Assembly (NCBI GenBank): GCA_963757805.1 | Contig: CAVWSM010000025.1 | Span: 62,001-126,000, forward strand | DNA from: CAVWSM01 sp963757805 | GTDB taxonomy: Bacteria; Actinomycetota; Actinomycetes; Jiangellales; Jiangellaceae | Direction of reading: 5' to 3' | DNA: 64,000 nucleotides | In this document: positions 63,568 to 64,000 of the stretch, in pieces | Position numbering within the stretch: the stretch's first letter is position 1 | Layout: every line of letters starts with the position of its first letter | The notes under the pieces: model-generated | What the model was told of the DNA's origin: nothing | What the model saw: only the letters and a program-made list of their open reading frames with translations | The model's database searches: none | Position numbers and translations under genes: made by a program

Positions 63568-64000
63568 GACGGAGCCGCATTCACCCGGGGCCGGCCGTGT
63601 CCCCCCGCGGCCGGCCTCGGGGCCGCGATGTCGTCAGCGATCGGCATCGCGATCTCGAACAGTGCGCCAGGGCCAGCGTGCGAGACAAGCCTGGCGCTGC
63701 CCTTGTGGGCCTCCGCGATGGCACGGACGATGGCGAGCCCAAGGCCCGCGCCGCCGCCCTCCTGGGAGGGCTCGCCGGTTCCTGTGCGGTGGAAGATGGC
63801 CTCCGACTGCGCCGCCGGGACACCGCTGCCCGTGTCTTCCACCCACAGCACACCCACACCGCCACGCATCGCAGTGCCGAGTCGGATGGTCGCGCCCTCA
63901 TCGGTGTGCCTGACGGCGTTCTCCACCAACGCCATGACCGCTTGCGTCAGACGCTGCCGGTCACCGCGAACCACCACCGGGTCTTGCGCATCCAGCTGCC
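63564..64000 (-). CDS. Histidine kinase, C-terminal ATPase part (runs off window)
   Basis: About 145 residues of the C-terminal HATPase domain. GDRQRLTQAVMALVENAVRH is the N box, VEDTGSGVPAAQSEAIFHR the G1 region and GGGAGLGLAIVRAIAEAHKG the G2 box. The gene continues beyond 64000. Its stop overlaps the convergent Pro/Asp-rich gene by 4 nt. Confidence 0.88.
   Translation of the reverse strand, partial: QLDAQDPVVVRGDRQRLTQAVMALVENAVRHTDEGATIRLGTAMRGGVGVLWVEDTGSGVPAAQSEAIFHRTGTGEPSQEGGGAGLGLAIVRAIAEAHKGSARLVSHAGPGALFEIAMPIADDIAAPRPAAGGHGRPRVNAAPS

Overview
The window is GC-rich DNA (estimated by eye at close to 70% G+C) and almost certainly from an actinomycete (Actinomycetota). Evidence is a WhiB regulator, a complete mycofactocin biosynthesis set, a Ddn-like F420-dependent nitroreductase-type protein, a LuxR-family AAA regulator and GTG/TTG starts with strong Shine-Dalgarno sequences. 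I cannot place it to family. No tRNA, rRNA or CRISPR array was seen.

Layout. 1-6.6 kb (minus strand): a very large secreted protein (regulatory-like beta-sandwich domains, IPT/TIG, right-handed beta-helix) followed by two multicopper-oxidase-type genes, the second cut by the window edge. 6.7-19.1 kb: housekeeping and accessory genes: zinc alcohol dehydrogenase with flavodoxin, MFS exporter, whiB, TetR regulator, UBP zinc finger, FUSC membrane protein, RidA, DUF1232, a tyrosine-phosphatase-like protein, and a PEP-synthase-like protein with two small membrane proteins. 19.4-34.1 kb: the main attraction, an enlarged mycofactocin locus. On the minus strand it reads mftA-mftB-mftC, five tandem mycofactocin-type SDR dehydrogenases, a MoxR AAA ATPase, a VWA protein, mftD-mftE, a sixth SDR, an mftF and an ohr peroxidase. 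On the plus strand, divergent from mftA, lie mftR and a second mftF. 34.4-46.0 kb: GH30 glycosidase, hydrolases, enoyl-CoA hydratase, Ddn-like protein, AlkA, metallo-beta-lactamase fold protein, a large LuxR regulator and a MOSC protein, interspersed with remnants of decayed genes and transposases. 46.2-49.1 kb: response regulator, histidine kinase, response regulator. 49.3-61.3 kb: a single gigantic surface/secreted protein (about 4,000 codons) of beta-helix, Ig-like and DNRLRE modules, ending in a strong hairpin. 61.4-64 kb: a histidine kinase, a Pro/Asp-rich membrane-anchored protein and a convergent partial kinase.

How the parts work together. The mycofactocin genes should make the peptide-derived redox cofactor from the 35-residue MftA precursor: MftB/MftC modify the C-terminal Val-Tyr, MftE releases it, MftD oxidises it and MftF glycosylates it. 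The SDRs are the predicted cofactor-dependent alcohol dehydrogenases. MoxR and VWA, sitting inside the operon, are candidates for maturing or remodelling one of these enzymes. MftR probably binds paired palindromic sites between mftA and mftR.

Caution on quality. At least ten genes or gene parts are broken by single-base indels. Most are one extra base, often in short G/C runs, and clean homology resumes in the next frame. They are densest at 1-6.6 kb, 42.5-45.2 kb and 56.3-58.6 kb. I read most of these as sequencing or assembly errors rather than pseudogenes and annotate the intended genes across them.
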